A DNA stretch of 64,000 nucleotides from Streptomyces sp. NBC_00078. Its GTDB lineage: Bacteria > Actinomycetota > Actinomycetes > Streptomycetales > Streptomycetaceae. The stretch is from assembly GCF_026343335.1 (NCBI RefSeq), contig NZ_JAPELX010000001.1, positions 5,642,001 to 5,706,000 on the forward strand, in the 5' to 3' direction. This document shows, one piece after another, positions 44,225 to 52,843 of the stretch. Position numbers and translations under genes: made by a program. Each line of letters starts with the position of its first letter. Positions within the stretch are counted from its first letter, which is position 1. A model generated the notes under the pieces. It made no database searches. It was not told the DNA's origin and saw nothing but the letters and a program-made list of their open reading frames with translations.

Positions 44225-45841
44225 CTACGCGCCCAGCTCCTCCGCCATCACCGCCCGCAATCGCAAGGTCGTGACCAGGCGCTGGAACGCCTCCGCCCAG
44301 TAGCCGCCCGCGCCGGGCGACGCGTCCTCCGGTTCGTCCGGTATCGCCAGGAGGCCGTCGAGGCGGCTCGCCTCGCCGGGGTCGAGACAACGCTCCGCCA
44401 GGCCCATCACTCCGCTGAAACTCCATGGATAACTTCCCGCGTCCCGCGCGATGTCGAGTGCGTCCACCACCGCCCGCCCCAGCGGCGCAGTCCAGGGCAC
44501 CGCGCACACCCCGAGCAGCTGAAAGGCCTCGGACAGACCGTGTGTCGCGATGAACCCGGCCACCCAGTCGGCCCGTTCGGCGGCGCCGAGGGTGCCGAGC
44601 AGTCTGGCGCGCTCGGCCAGTGACACCGCGCCCGGGCCGCCGGCCTCCGGGGCGGAGGGCGTCCCGAGCAGCGCCCGGGCCCACTCCGGATCCCGCTGCC
44701 GCACGCAGGCCCGGCACCATGCCGCGTGCAGCTCGCTCTGCCAGTCGTCCGTCACCGGCAGCGCCACGATCTGCCGGGGCGTACGCCCACCGAGCCGCGC
44801 GGACCACGTCCCGAGCGGTGTCGCCTCCACCAACTGGCCGAACCACCACGACCGTTCACCCCGTCCTGCCGGCGCCTTGGCCACGACACCGTCACGCTCC
44901 ATGCTCGCATCGCACTCGTGCGGAGCCTCGACGGTGATCGTCGGTGCGTCCCGCGCGTGGTCCACGGCCACGCACGCCGTGGCCCTGACGGCCATCCGGG
45001 CGGCGAGCGCCGAACCCGGCAGCGCGGAGAGCAGCTCGGCCGCCGTCGCCCTCACATTGCGGCTGCGGTCCGCCAGCGCCTGTTCCAGGAAGGGCTCGTC
45101 CTGCGGGCCGAGTCCCGCGCGCAGCGAGTCGAGGAACATCAGACGGTCCTCGGCTCGCTCCGCCGACCAGGTCGTCGTGAGCAGTTCCCGTGCGGCGGCG
45201 GGCTCGCGGGCGCGTATGCCGGACAGAAGCGCGACGCGCTCGGCGAACAGGCCCTCCTCCCACAGGCGTCGGGTCTGCTCCGTGTCCTCGGGATGCGGCA
45301 GAGCGGTGCCTCCGCCCGGCGTCGCGCGCAGGGCGAACCGCCAGTCCGGGTTCAGCCGGGCCAGCCACACGGCCCGCGGTCCCGCGAACGTCAGCGCCGC
45401 CGGCCGCAGGTCCGTACGCCCACGGGCCGCGTCCAGCAGTGCGGGCAGCAACTGAGGGGCCGGCGCGAAGCCGCGGGCGTTCGCCGTCGCGAGCCACTGG
45501 GGCAGCAGCTCCATGAGGTCCGGAGCCGTGCCTCGGCGGCCGCCGACCGTGCCGGGACGGTCGGTGAGCAGCAGCGTGAGCCTGCGGGCCGCAGCGGCGG
45601 GCAGCGCGGGACGGGGGTCCTCGGAAGCCGGTTCCGGCCTGTCGGCCGCCCGGGCGGGACGCAGCCCCGCCCGCCGCCGTACGGTCTCCGCGGCCGCCGC
45701 GTCCAGCAGCGCCACCGGTGCCTCGCGCCCCGGTGCACCGACGGGCGGGGTGCGCCGCTCCGTCCCGAGCAGCGCCACCGTGACCAGCTCCTCCCAGATG
45801 GCGGGGGCGGGCGCATCCACAGGCGTGGACGTCCTGTTCAT
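44225..45841 (-). CDS. DUF5691-like HEAT-repeat-type protein
   Basis: A 538-residue soluble protein with no catalytic motif that I recognise. It starts WEELVTVALLGTERR, the opening usually seen in DUF5691-type proteins encoded next to SWIM and MoxR/VWA genes. The middle (AAARELLTTTWSAERAEDR...FLEQALADRSRNVRATAAELLSALPGS) reads like HEAT/ARM helical repeats, a protein-binding scaffold. ATG 45841 has AAAGGAA upstream. It follows the SWIM gene by 106 bp on the same strand and is probably cotranscribed from the PafBC-type promoter. The role is inferred only from context. Confidence 0.8.
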   Translation of the reverse strand: MNRTSTPVDAPAPAIWEELVTVALLGTERRTPPVGAPGREAPVALLDAAAAETVRRRAGLRPARAADRPEPASEDPRPALPAAAARRLTLLLTDRPGTVGGRRGTAPDLMELLPQWLATANARGFAPAPQLLPALLDAARGRTDLRPAALTFAGPRAVWLARLNPDWRFALRATPGGGTALPHPEDTEQTRRLWEEGLFAERVALLSGIRAREPAAARELLTTTWSAERAEDRLMFLDSLRAGLGPQDEPFLEQALADRSRNVRATAAELLSALPGSALAARMAVRATACVAVDHARDAPTITVEAPHECDASMERDGVVAKAPAGRGERSWWFGQLVEATPLGTWSARLGGRTPRQIVALPVTDDWQSELHAAWCRACVRQRDPEWARALLGTPSAPEAGGPGAVSLAERARLLGTLGAAERADWVAGFIATHGLSEAFQLLGVCAVPWTAPLGRAVVDALDIARDAGSYPWSFSGVMGLAERCLDPGEASRLDGLLAIPDEPEDASPGAGGYWAEAFQRLVTTLRLRAVMAEELGA

Positions 45842-45947
45842 GCGGTTCCTTTCGCTGCGCTGCGCGGGGTTGCTCGGTCGAGGACCGCTCGACTGCTCGG
45901 GCATGGATGGAGGGTGAGGAAGAGGAGGCGGGGTGTGGTGGGCCGGG

Positions 45948-47303
45948 TCAGCACAGCTGCACCGCCTCTCCCGCTTCTTCCGGCCAGGCCGTGAGCGGTG
46001 TGAAGCCGCGGTGGCCGCACTCGCCGAAAACCCTGACCGGAGCGCCACCCGAGAGGGCCACCAGGCGCCACAGGCCGGGCCGGGCACGGACGGCGGGAGT
46101 CAGAGGCAGCGCCGCTTCCCCGTCGGCGTCCGCCAGTTGCCATGAGTCGCCGTCCGGGATCGGTATGACCCGGCCCAGCGTGACCGGGACGGAGTCCAGC
46201 CACGGGTCGGCCCGCAGCGCCTCGCCGTAGCGGGCGGCCGCCTGGGCCGTCGTCACTCCCGGCGGCCGTGCCTGCGCAGGCGCCGGCGGTGCGAACTGCT
46301 CGCCCAGGGCGGCGCGCAGCTGCCCGGCACCCGGGTAGGCGGACACCTCGGCGTCCAGGGTCAGTCCGACGGGCAGTGCGAGTTCCGGGGCGCGGCCTGC
46401 GGCGCCGTAGGAGAGCAGCAGTGCGGTGCGGTCCGAGTCGGTGCCGTGGAGCCAGATCCGGCGGGTCGTCAGGCGCGAGTCCGCCGTGTCGTACTGGGCG
46501 AGGACCAGCCAGCGGTCCCTGAGCGGCGGGCCGTCCGCCGATCCGGGCAGGCCGATGCGGGAACGGACCGTCGCCGCCAGACCGTCAGGCAACTGCTCGC
46601 GGTGCAGCCAGCCCTGGTCCAGGAGATGGAGCAACGCGCACTCCTCCAGCAGGCGCAGCGGCCAGCCCGGTCCGGACGACGGGATCGCCCCCAACTCCCG
46701 TACCCGCGCGGCCAGTCCCGGTGCCTGGGCGTCGACCATGCGGGCCGCCGTCTCCTCCCACAGCCCGTACCCTGCCTGCTCCGCGCTGGCGAGACCGCCG
46801 CGCAGCAGATCCGCCAGGCGCTGCTCCAGCTCGGTCGCGCCGGCGGTGATCCGCTCGGCCCGGCGCTCCGCCCGGCGCCGCGCGGCCTCCGGATCACCGG
46901 ATCCGGAAGAGGAACCGGCCGCCCCCGCCGCCTGCTTCTGTCCGGCGCGCTGCCTTCTCCCCTCCATCCACTGCTCCGCCCAGTCCGGCACCTGCCCCCG
47001 CGGCACCGCGTCGTCCCCGCCCGCCCAGAGCAGCAGCAGGCCCAGAGCGTGCTTGCACGGGAACTTTCGGCTCGGACAACTGCACTTGTACGCGGGACCC
47101 GCCGCATCCGCGATGTCGACGACCGTCTGATACGGCTTGCTGCCACTGCCCTTGCACAGCCCCCACACAGCCCCCTCGTCGGAACTCCCCGCCTCGGACC
47201 ACGGCCCCGCCGCACCGAGTTTGCTGCCCGCCTTGCGTGACGCGGCGTCAGGCGCCAGTGCCAGCACCTGATCCGCGCTCCAGCGCACCCCCTGCTGAGT
47301 CAT
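45948..47303 (-). CDS. SWIM zinc-finger protein
   Basis: A 451-residue protein. The SWIM finger is CSCPSRKFPCKHALGLLLLW (C-x-C-x(n)-C-x-H) at about residues 73-92, a nucleic-acid or protein-binding zinc site. A helical Arg/Glu/Ala-rich region follows, then a beta-rich C-terminal half with Trp-containing repeats. The ATG at 47303 lies seven bases after a TACCTT -10 box, so the mRNA is predicted to be leaderless. It is transcribed away from the MoxR operon from a TTGTCAGTG-N8-TACCTT promoter. SWIM proteins recur beside MoxR/VWA systems, where they may recognise substrate. Confidence 0.87.
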   Translation of the reverse strand: MTQQGVRWSADQVLALAPDAASRKAGSKLGAAGPWSEAGSSDEGAVWGLCKGSGSKPYQTVVDIADAAGPAYKCSCPSRKFPCKHALGLLLLWAGGDDAVPRGQVPDWAEQWMEGRRQRAGQKQAAGAAGSSSGSGDPEAARRRAERRAERITAGATELEQRLADLLRGGLASAEQAGYGLWEETAARMVDAQAPGLAARVRELGAIPSSGPGWPLRLLEECALLHLLDQGWLHREQLPDGLAATVRSRIGLPGSADGPPLRDRWLVLAQYDTADSRLTTRRIWLHGTDSDRTALLLSYGAAGRAPELALPVGLTLDAEVSAYPGAGQLRAALGEQFAPPAPAQARPPGVTTAQAAARYGEALRADPWLDSVPVTLGRVIPIPDGDSWQLADADGEAALPLTPAVRARPGLWRLVALSGGAPVRVFGECGHRGFTPLTAWPEEAGEAVQLC

Positions 47304-47310
47304 GACATCG

Positions 47311-47334
47311 AAGGTAGGTCCCACCACTGACAAT
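47311..47334 (-). promoter_or_regulatory. PafBC/RecA-NDp-type promoter of the SWIM gene
   Basis: Reading leftward: TTGTCAGTG (47325-47333), exactly 8 bp, then TACCTT (47311-47316), matching TTGTCRGTG-N8-TAnnnT, the RecA-independent DNA-damage promoter known from actinobacterial recA. The predicted start is the A of the SWIM ATG. Confidence 0.75.
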
Positions 47335-47369
47335 CGGCCTCGCGAGCACGTTTGCCCAGGTCGGAACGC

Positions 47370-47393
47370 ATTGTCAGTGGCGTGGTGCACGGT
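47370..47393 (+). promoter_or_regulatory. PafBC/RecA-NDp-type promoter of the MoxR operon
   Basis: Reading rightward: TTGTCAGTG (47371-47379), exactly 8 bp, then CACGGT (47388-47393). The 5' box is perfect; the -10 deviates at its first base. With the leftward copy it forms an 11-bp perfect inverted repeat (47324-47334 and 47370-47380). Confidence 0.7.
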
Positions 47394-47437
47394 TGGTGAC
47401 AGATCCGAACCGGCCGAGCTGGAGGGGGCCCTCAGCC

Positions 47438-48577
47438 ATGTCTGTGTCCGTGGAACCGACGACCGTCGAAACAGCCGACGTACCTACGCAGGACCCGGCC
47501 GAGGCGTTGCGACCGCACGCCGAGAACGCCTTCGCAGGTGAACTCGCCGCGCTCGCCGAGCAGGACGACCGCCCGCGCCCGGCCCGCTGGCGGCTGTCGC
47601 CGTGGGCGGTGGCGACATACCTGCTCGGCGGCACCCTGCCGGACGGCACGGTGATCACGCCGAAGTACGTGGGCCCGCGCCGCATCGTCGAGGTCGCCGT
47701 CACGACACTCGCCACCGACCGCGCCCTGCTCCTGCTCGGCGTCCCCGGCACCGCGAAGACCTGGGTGTCCGAGCATCTGGCAGCGGCGGTGAGCGGCGAC
47801 TCGACGCTGCTCGTGCAGGGCACGGCGGGCACGCCGGAGGAGGCGATCCGCTACGGCTGGAACTACGCGCAGTTGCTCGCCAACGGCCCGAGCCGCGACG
47901 CCCTCGTGCCCAGCCCGGTCATGCGGGCCATGGCGGAGGGGATGACGGCGCGGGTGGAGGAACTGACCCGTATCCCGGCCGACGTGCAGGACACGCTGAT
48001 CACGATCCTCTCCGAGAAGACGCTGCCGATACCGGAGCTGGGGCAGGAGGTACAGGCGGTCCGCGGCTTCAATCTCATCGCCACGGCCAACGACCGCGAC
48101 CGTGGGGTCAACGACCTCTCCAGCGCCCTGCGCCGCCGCTTCAACACGGTGGTGCTGCCGTTGCCCGAGAGCGTCGAGGCCGAGGTCGACATCGTCTCGC
48201 GCCGCGTCGACCAGATCGGCCGCTCCCTCGACCTGCCGGCCGTGCCCGAGGGCGTCGACGAGATCCGCCGTGTCGTGACCGTCTTCCGTGAGCTGCGCGA
48301 CGGGATCACGTCCGACGGACGTACGAAGGTCAAGTCGCCGAGCGGCACGCTGTCGACGGCGGAGGCGATCTCCGTCGTCACCAGCGGGCTCGCGCTGGCC
48401 GCTCACTTCGGTGACGGCGTGCTGCGGGCCGGCGACGTTGCCGCGGGCATCCTCGGCGCCGTCGTCCGCGACCCGGCGGCGGACCGCGTCATCTGGCAGG
48501 AGTACCTGGAGGCGGTCGTCCGCGAGCGCGACGGCTGGAAGGACTTCTACCGGGCCTGCCGGGAGGTGAGCGCGTGA
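47438..48577 (+). CDS. MoxR-type AAA+ ATPase
   Basis: A 379-residue MoxR-family AAA+ ATPase. Walker A is GVPGTAKTW; the region ADVQDTLITILSEKTLPIPELG corresponds to the MoxR switch after Walker B; sensor I is NLIATANDRD, and the arginine finger is in SSALRRRFN. MoxR ATPases act with VWA-domain partners as chaperones that activate or remodel client complexes; the VWA partner is the last gene of this operon. ATG 47438 lies 12 bases after GGAGGG, so the start is a little uncertain. Its 3' end overlaps a short ORF by four bases. Confidence 0.92.
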   Translation: MSVSVEPTTVETADVPTQDPAEALRPHAENAFAGELAALAEQDDRPRPARWRLSPWAVATYLLGGTLPDGTVITPKYVGPRRIVEVAVTTLATDRALLLLGVPGTAKTWVSEHLAAAVSGDSTLLVQGTAGTPEEAIRYGWNYAQLLANGPSRDALVPSPVMRAMAEGMTARVEELTRIPADVQDTLITILSEKTLPIPELGQEVQAVRGFNLIATANDRDRGVNDLSSALRRRFNTVVLPLPESVEAEVDIVSRRVDQIGRSLDLPAVPEGVDEIRRVVTVFRELRDGITSDGRTKVKSPSGTLSTAEAISVVTSGLALAAHFGDGVLRAGDVAAGILGAVVRDPAADRVIWQEYLEAVVRERDGWKDFYRACREVSA

Positions 48578-48714
48578 ACGACCTGGGGTGGGGTCGCACG
48601 GGCGGAAGCAAGCAGCCGGGCGGGGAAAAGGGTTCGGGCGGCTCCGTGTGCAAGGCGTACGAGGGCGGCGTTCGGGGGTTGCGATGGCGAGGGGGACGGT
48701 GTGACAGGGGCTGA
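48574..48714 (+). CDS. Candidate 46-codon ORF coupled between MoxR and DUF5682
   Basis: GTG 48574 overlaps the MoxR stop as GTGA and has an excellent GGGAGG ribosome site at 7-nt spacing inside the MoxR gene; its own stop lies 14 bp inside the next gene. The product is Gly/Arg/Lys-rich (NDLGWGRTGGSKQPGG...) and basic. The coupling geometry supports translation; composition is uninformative. It might be a real small protein or only a device that carries ribosomes to the DUF5682 start. Confidence 0.4.
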   Translation: MNDLGWGRTGGSKQPGGEKGSGGSVCKAYEGGVRGLRWRGGRCDRG

Positions 48715-51121
48715 GAGGGGTGGGAGCGGTGCTGCCGGGGAAGGGCCGCTGTTGCTCGGCGTACGGCATCACGGGCCCGGCTCGGCACGCGCGGTGCGGG
48801 CGGCGCTGGACGCGGCCCGGCCCCAGGTCGTGCTCGTCGAAGGACCGCCCGAGGCCGACGCGTTGATCCCGCTGGCCGCCGAGGAGGACATGCGGCCGCC
48901 GGTCGCCCTCCTCGCCCACGCCGTGGACGAGCCCGGCCGTTCGGCCTTCTGGCCGCTCGCCGAGTTCTCCCCGGAGTGGGTCGCGATCCGGTGGGCCCTG
49001 CAGCACGCGGTCCCGGCACACTTCATCGACCTGCCCGCCACGCACACGCTGGCCTGGGGGAAGGGCGAGGGGGAGGACCTCGGAAAGGAGACGGGCGCCG
49101 GGGGCGAGGACGACGCCGATCCGGCCGCGGGCGGCGGAGCCGGCACGGACGCCGAGGTCCGGGTCGACCCCCTCGCCGTGCTCTCGGAAGCCGCCGGTCA
49201 TGGGGATCCCGAGCGGTGGTGGGAGGACGTCGTCGAGCATCGGGGGGCCGGCGAGGGGGACGCGTTCGCGCCGTTCGTCGTGCTCGAGGAGGCCATGGGG
49301 GCACTGCGCGCGGTGTACGGCAGCGGAGGGCATGACCGGGATCTCGTGCGGGAGGCGTACATGCGGCTGCAGGTGCGGGCCGCGCAGCGGGAGTTCGGGG
49401 ACGCGGTGGCCGTCGTGTGCGGGGCCTGGCACGTGCCCGCTCTGCGGGAGAAGACGGCTGTCGCCGCGGACCGGGCGTTGCTCAAGGGACTGCCCAAGGT
49501 CAAGGCGGACATGACGTGGGTGCCATGGACGCACCGGAGGCTGTCGCGGGTCAGCGGATACGGGGCGGGGATCGACTCGCCGGGTTGGTACGGGCACCTG
49601 TTCGCCGCCCCGGACCGGCCGGTCGAGCGGTGGATGACCAAGGTGGCCGGACTGCTGCGCGAAGAGGACCGGATCGTGTCCCCGGCGCATGTCATCGAGG
49701 CGGTGCGGCTGGCGGAGACGCTCGCCGCGATGCGGGGCCGGCCGTTGCCGGGACTCGGCGAGACGACCGACGCCGTGCGCGCCGTGATGTGCGAGGGCTC
49801 GGACGTGCCACTGGCGCTGGTGCACGACCGGCTGGTCGTCGGGGACGTGCTGGGCGAGGTTCCGCAGTCCGCGCCCGCGGTGCCGCTGCAACGGGACCTG
49901 GACCGGACCCAGCGCAGGCTGCGGCTCAAACCGGAGGCGCTGGAGCGGGAGCTGGAGCTCGATCTGCGCAAGGAGACCGACGCCGGGCGCAGCAGGCTGC
50001 TGCACCGACTTCGGCTCCTGGGCGTCGCGTGGGGCGAACCGGTGGCCTCGCGGGGGAGTACGGGCACGTTCCGGGAGACGTGGCGGCTGCGCTGGGAGCC
50101 GGAGCTGTCCGTGCGGGTGGCGGAGGCCGGGGTGTGGGGTACGACAGTGCTCGCCGCGGCGACGGCCAGGGCCGAGGCGGACGCCGTCGCCGCGCAGGCG
50201 CTGGCCGACGTCACCGGGCTCGCCGAGCGCTGCCTGCTGGCCGAACTCCCGGCAGCGCTGCCCGTGGTGATGCAGGTCCTCGCGGACCGGGCGGCCCTTG
50301 ACACGGACGTCGGCCACCTCGCGCAGGCCCTGCCGGCCCTGGTCCGCTCCCTGCGGTACGGCGATGTGCGCGGCACGGACACCGGGGCGCTGGCGGGGGT
50401 CGCGGCGGGTCTCGCCGAGCGGATATTCGTCGGCCTGCCACCGGCCTGTGCGGCCCTGGACGCGGACGCGGCCGAGGAGATGCGACGCCATGTGGACGCG
50501 GTGCACGGGGCGGTGGGGCTGCTGAGCGACGTGCCCGCGCCCGAACACCGCGATCTGCGTGACCGCTGGCACTCGGTCCTGCGCGTGCTGTCCGTCCGGG
50601 ACACCGTGCCCGGTGTGGTCCGAGGGCGGGCCGTGCGGTTGCTGCTGGACGACGGGGAGTTGGGGCAGGACGAAGCGGCGCGGCTCATGGGGCTCGTGCT
50701 CTCGCCGGGAACGCCGCCGGGGGACGCGGCCGCGTGGATCGAGGGCTTCGTCGGCGGAGGTTCCGGCGGCGGGATGCTCCTCGTCCACGACGAGCGGCTG
50801 CTCGCGCTGGTGGACGCCTGGCTGACCGGGGTGCCGGCGGAGGCGTTCACGGACGTACTGCCCCTGCTGCGGCGGACGTTCTCGGTGTACGAGCCGGGCG
50901 TGCGCAGGACGCTGGGCGAACTGGTCCGGCGCGGACGGGGGGAGCGGGGGAGCGTGACGGCCGCCGGCTCCGGCATACCCGGTTTCGCGGCCGCCCTCGA
51001 CCTCGGGCGCGCGGAGGCCGTGCTGCCGGTGGTCCGGCTGCTGCTCGGCATCGCGGAACCCGGTGGCCCGAGGGGATCGGAACAGCACGTCGGCAACGAC
51101 CTTGTGGGGGTGGCGGGATGA
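48701..51121 (+). CDS. DUF5682-like protein of the MoxR-VWA system
   Basis: An 806-residue cytoplasmic protein. The N terminus reads LLLGVRHHGPGSARAVRAAL, then VLVEGPPEAD and AHFIDLPATH; this GxRHHG...EGP pattern recalls the TraB/EreA-type esterase-like superfamily. That would make it a candidate effector enzyme of the system, but this is an inference. An acidic Gly-rich insert sits near residues 120-160; the remainder is helical, with repeated Leu/Ala/Arg-rich units. GTG 48701 has GGGGGA four to five bases upstream. Its stop overlaps the start of the MPKDR ORF (ATGA). Confidence 0.8.
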   Translation: MTGAERGGSGAAGEGPLLLGVRHHGPGSARAVRAALDAARPQVVLVEGPPEADALIPLAAEEDMRPPVALLAHAVDEPGRSAFWPLAEFSPEWVAIRWALQHAVPAHFIDLPATHTLAWGKGEGEDLGKETGAGGEDDADPAAGGGAGTDAEVRVDPLAVLSEAAGHGDPERWWEDVVEHRGAGEGDAFAPFVVLEEAMGALRAVYGSGGHDRDLVREAYMRLQVRAAQREFGDAVAVVCGAWHVPALREKTAVAADRALLKGLPKVKADMTWVPWTHRRLSRVSGYGAGIDSPGWYGHLFAAPDRPVERWMTKVAGLLREEDRIVSPAHVIEAVRLAETLAAMRGRPLPGLGETTDAVRAVMCEGSDVPLALVHDRLVVGDVLGEVPQSAPAVPLQRDLDRTQRRLRLKPEALERELELDLRKETDAGRSRLLHRLRLLGVAWGEPVASRGSTGTFRETWRLRWEPELSVRVAEAGVWGTTVLAAATARAEADAVAAQALADVTGLAERCLLAELPAALPVVMQVLADRAALDTDVGHLAQALPALVRSLRYGDVRGTDTGALAGVAAGLAERIFVGLPPACAALDADAAEEMRRHVDAVHGAVGLLSDVPAPEHRDLRDRWHSVLRVLSVRDTVPGVVRGRAVRLLLDDGELGQDEAARLMGLVLSPGTPPGDAAAWIEGFVGGGSGGGMLLVHDERLLALVDAWLTGVPAEAFTDVLPLLRRTFSVYEPGVRRTLGELVRRGRGERGSVTAAGSGIPGFAAALDLGRAEAVLPVVRLLLGIAEPGGPRGSEQHVGNDLVGVAG

Positions 51122-51357
51122 CAAAGGACCGAATGCCAAAGGACCGAATGCCAAAGGACCGAATGCCAAAGGACCGAATGGCGACGGACCGAATGCCTAA
51201 GGACCGAGTGACGGAAGCGCGCGAGGACACCGGCGCGACGGCCGTGGGCAGGAACAGCGACTGGTGCACGGGGGGAGTCAAGGATCGCCGCCTCACAGTG
51301 GGCGCAGTCGCGGTCATGCCGCTCTGGGACCGGCCCTGCGCGGGGGCGTGCCGATGA
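51118..51357 (+). CDS. 79-codon small protein with MPKDR pentapeptide repeats
   Basis: ATG 51118 overlaps the DUF5682 stop (ATGA) and its own TGA overlaps the VWA start (ATGA), so it is translationally threaded between the two. The first 30 residues are six pentads M-x-x-D-R: MTKDR, three MPKDR, MATDR, MPKDR, encoded by a 15-bp tandem repeat. The rest (VTEAREDTGATAVGRNSDWC...MPLWDRPCAGACR) has about 83% third-position GC, typical of real genes here, and three cysteines. I know no homologue. A regulatory peptide, adaptor or client tag of the MoxR-VWA machine is possible. Confidence 0.6.
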   Translation: MTKDRMPKDRMPKDRMPKDRMATDRMPKDRVTEAREDTGATAVGRNSDWCTGGVKDRRLTVGAVAVMPLWDRPCAGACR

Positions 51358-52520
51358 CCGCCGAGGCGGTGGACCCGGCGCGGGAGCGGCTGCGGCGCTG
51401 GCGGCTCGTGCTCGGAGGCGACGCGGCCGACGGCACGGGTTGCGCACTGTCCGGGCGGGACGCCCAGATGGACGGGGCGTTGGCCGCACTGTACGGAAGG
51501 GCGGACAAGCAGGGACAGACAGGGCGGGACCGTTCGGCGGGGCTCGGGGCGTCGGCGCCGTCCGTGGCCCGCTGGCTGGGGGACATCCGGACGTACTTCC
51601 CCTCCTCCGTCGTCCAGGTCATGCAGCGTGACGCCATCGACCGGCTCGGGCTGTCCACGCTGTTGCTGGAGCCGGAGATGCTGGAGGCGGTGGAGGCCGA
51701 CGTGCACCTCGTCGGCACCCTGCTCTCCCTCAACAAGGCCATGCCCGAGACGACGAAGGAGACGGCACGGGCCGTCGTGCGCAAGGTCGTCGAGGACCTG
51801 GAGAAGCGGCTCGCCGCCCGCACCCGGGCCACCCTCACCGGCGCCCTCGACCGCAGTGCCCGTATCAACCGGCCGCGTCACCACGACATCGACTGGAACC
51901 GCACCATCGCGGCCAACCTCAAGCACTACCTGCCCGAGTACCGAACGATCGTGCCGGAGCGGATCATCGGGTACGGACGGGCGTCACAGTCCACGAAGAA
52001 GGAGGTCATCCTCTGTATCGACCAGTCGGGATCCATGGCGGCATCGGTCGTGTACGCATCGGTGTTCGGGGCGGTGCTCGCCTCGATGCGGACGATCTCC
52101 ACGCGACTCGTCGTCTTCGACACGGCGGTCGTCGACCTCACCGACCAGCTCGACGACCCGGTGGACGTGCTGTTCGGCACGCAGCTGGGCGGCGGTACGG
52201 ACATCAACCGGGCGCTGGCCTATTGCCAGTCGCAGATAACCCGGCCCGCGGAGACGGTGGTCGTGCTCATCAGCGATCTGTACGAGGGCGGGATACGGAA
52301 CGAGATGCTCAAGCGGGTCGCCGCTATGAAGGCGTCAGGGGTGCAGTTCGTGACGCTGCTCGCGCTCTCGGACGAAGGGGCGCCCGCCTATGACCGGGAA
52401 CACGCGGCCGCACTCGCCGCGCTGGGGGCACCGGCGTTCGCCTGCACACCCGATCTGTTCCCGGAGGTGATGGCGGCGGCGATCGAGAAGCGGCCACTGC
52501 CGATTCCGGACACGGTGTGA
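51354..52520 (+). CDS. VWA-domain protein, MoxR partner
   Basis: A 388-residue protein. The N-terminal half is helical (LSTLLLEPEMLEAVEADVHLVG...), and the C-terminal half is a von Willebrand A domain with a complete metal-ion-dependent adhesion site: DQSGSM (DxSxS), the Thr in LGGGTDI, and the Asp in ISDLYEGG. Intact MIDAS residues imply Mg2+-dependent client binding. VWA proteins work with MoxR ATPases, here four reading frames upstream in the same overlapped operon. ATG 51354 has GGGGGC upstream. No membrane anchor was seen, so the complex is cytoplasmic. Confidence 0.9.
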   Translation: MTAEAVDPARERLRRWRLVLGGDAADGTGCALSGRDAQMDGALAALYGRADKQGQTGRDRSAGLGASAPSVARWLGDIRTYFPSSVVQVMQRDAIDRLGLSTLLLEPEMLEAVEADVHLVGTLLSLNKAMPETTKETARAVVRKVVEDLEKRLAARTRATLTGALDRSARINRPRHHDIDWNRTIAANLKHYLPEYRTIVPERIIGYGRASQSTKKEVILCIDQSGSMAASVVYASVFGAVLASMRTISTRLVVFDTAVVDLTDQLDDPVDVLFGTQLGGGTDINRALAYCQSQITRPAETVVVLISDLYEGGIRNEMLKRVAAMKASGVQFVTLLALSDEGAPAYDREHAAALAALGAPAFACTPDLFPEVMAAAIEKRPLPIPDTV

Positions 52521-52843
52521 GCGGGCACGGCGTGCGCGCGTAGAGCATGAGTGGACACGGCGTGCGCGGACATAGTGCGCGTCGGCACGGCATGACGATC
52601 GGCCGGGCAGCGGGCGTTCGCTGACGATTTGTCGACCCGTCGCCGTCCGAATCCGACCAGCAAAACGGACATGACTACCCATCGGTAACAGGGGGCTTGC
52701 GCAACCTCGGGAGTGCCGTGCGAGGATCGACGCCTCACCAGCGGTGCCCCGCGCTCCGCTCACCCGTACCGCGTCGCGCCGACTCGTAGCCCATTACGCC
52801 TCGGCATGTGCAATCCGTTCCGCCGCACGGAGGACCCACCCCC
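52521..52843. other. 323-bp gene-free region between the VWA operon and a secreted-protein gene
   Basis: The first 70 bp contain imperfect repeats of CACGGCGTGCGCG, with no obvious terminator fold. The remainder has lower third-position bias and carries the promoter of the next gene. No ORF of merit. Confidence 0.5.

Noticed and set aside
47432..51169. 1245-codon minus-strand open frame opposite MoxR and DUF5682
   Set aside because: Composition typical of a shadow frame; the plus-strand proteins have catalytic motifs and coupled starts.
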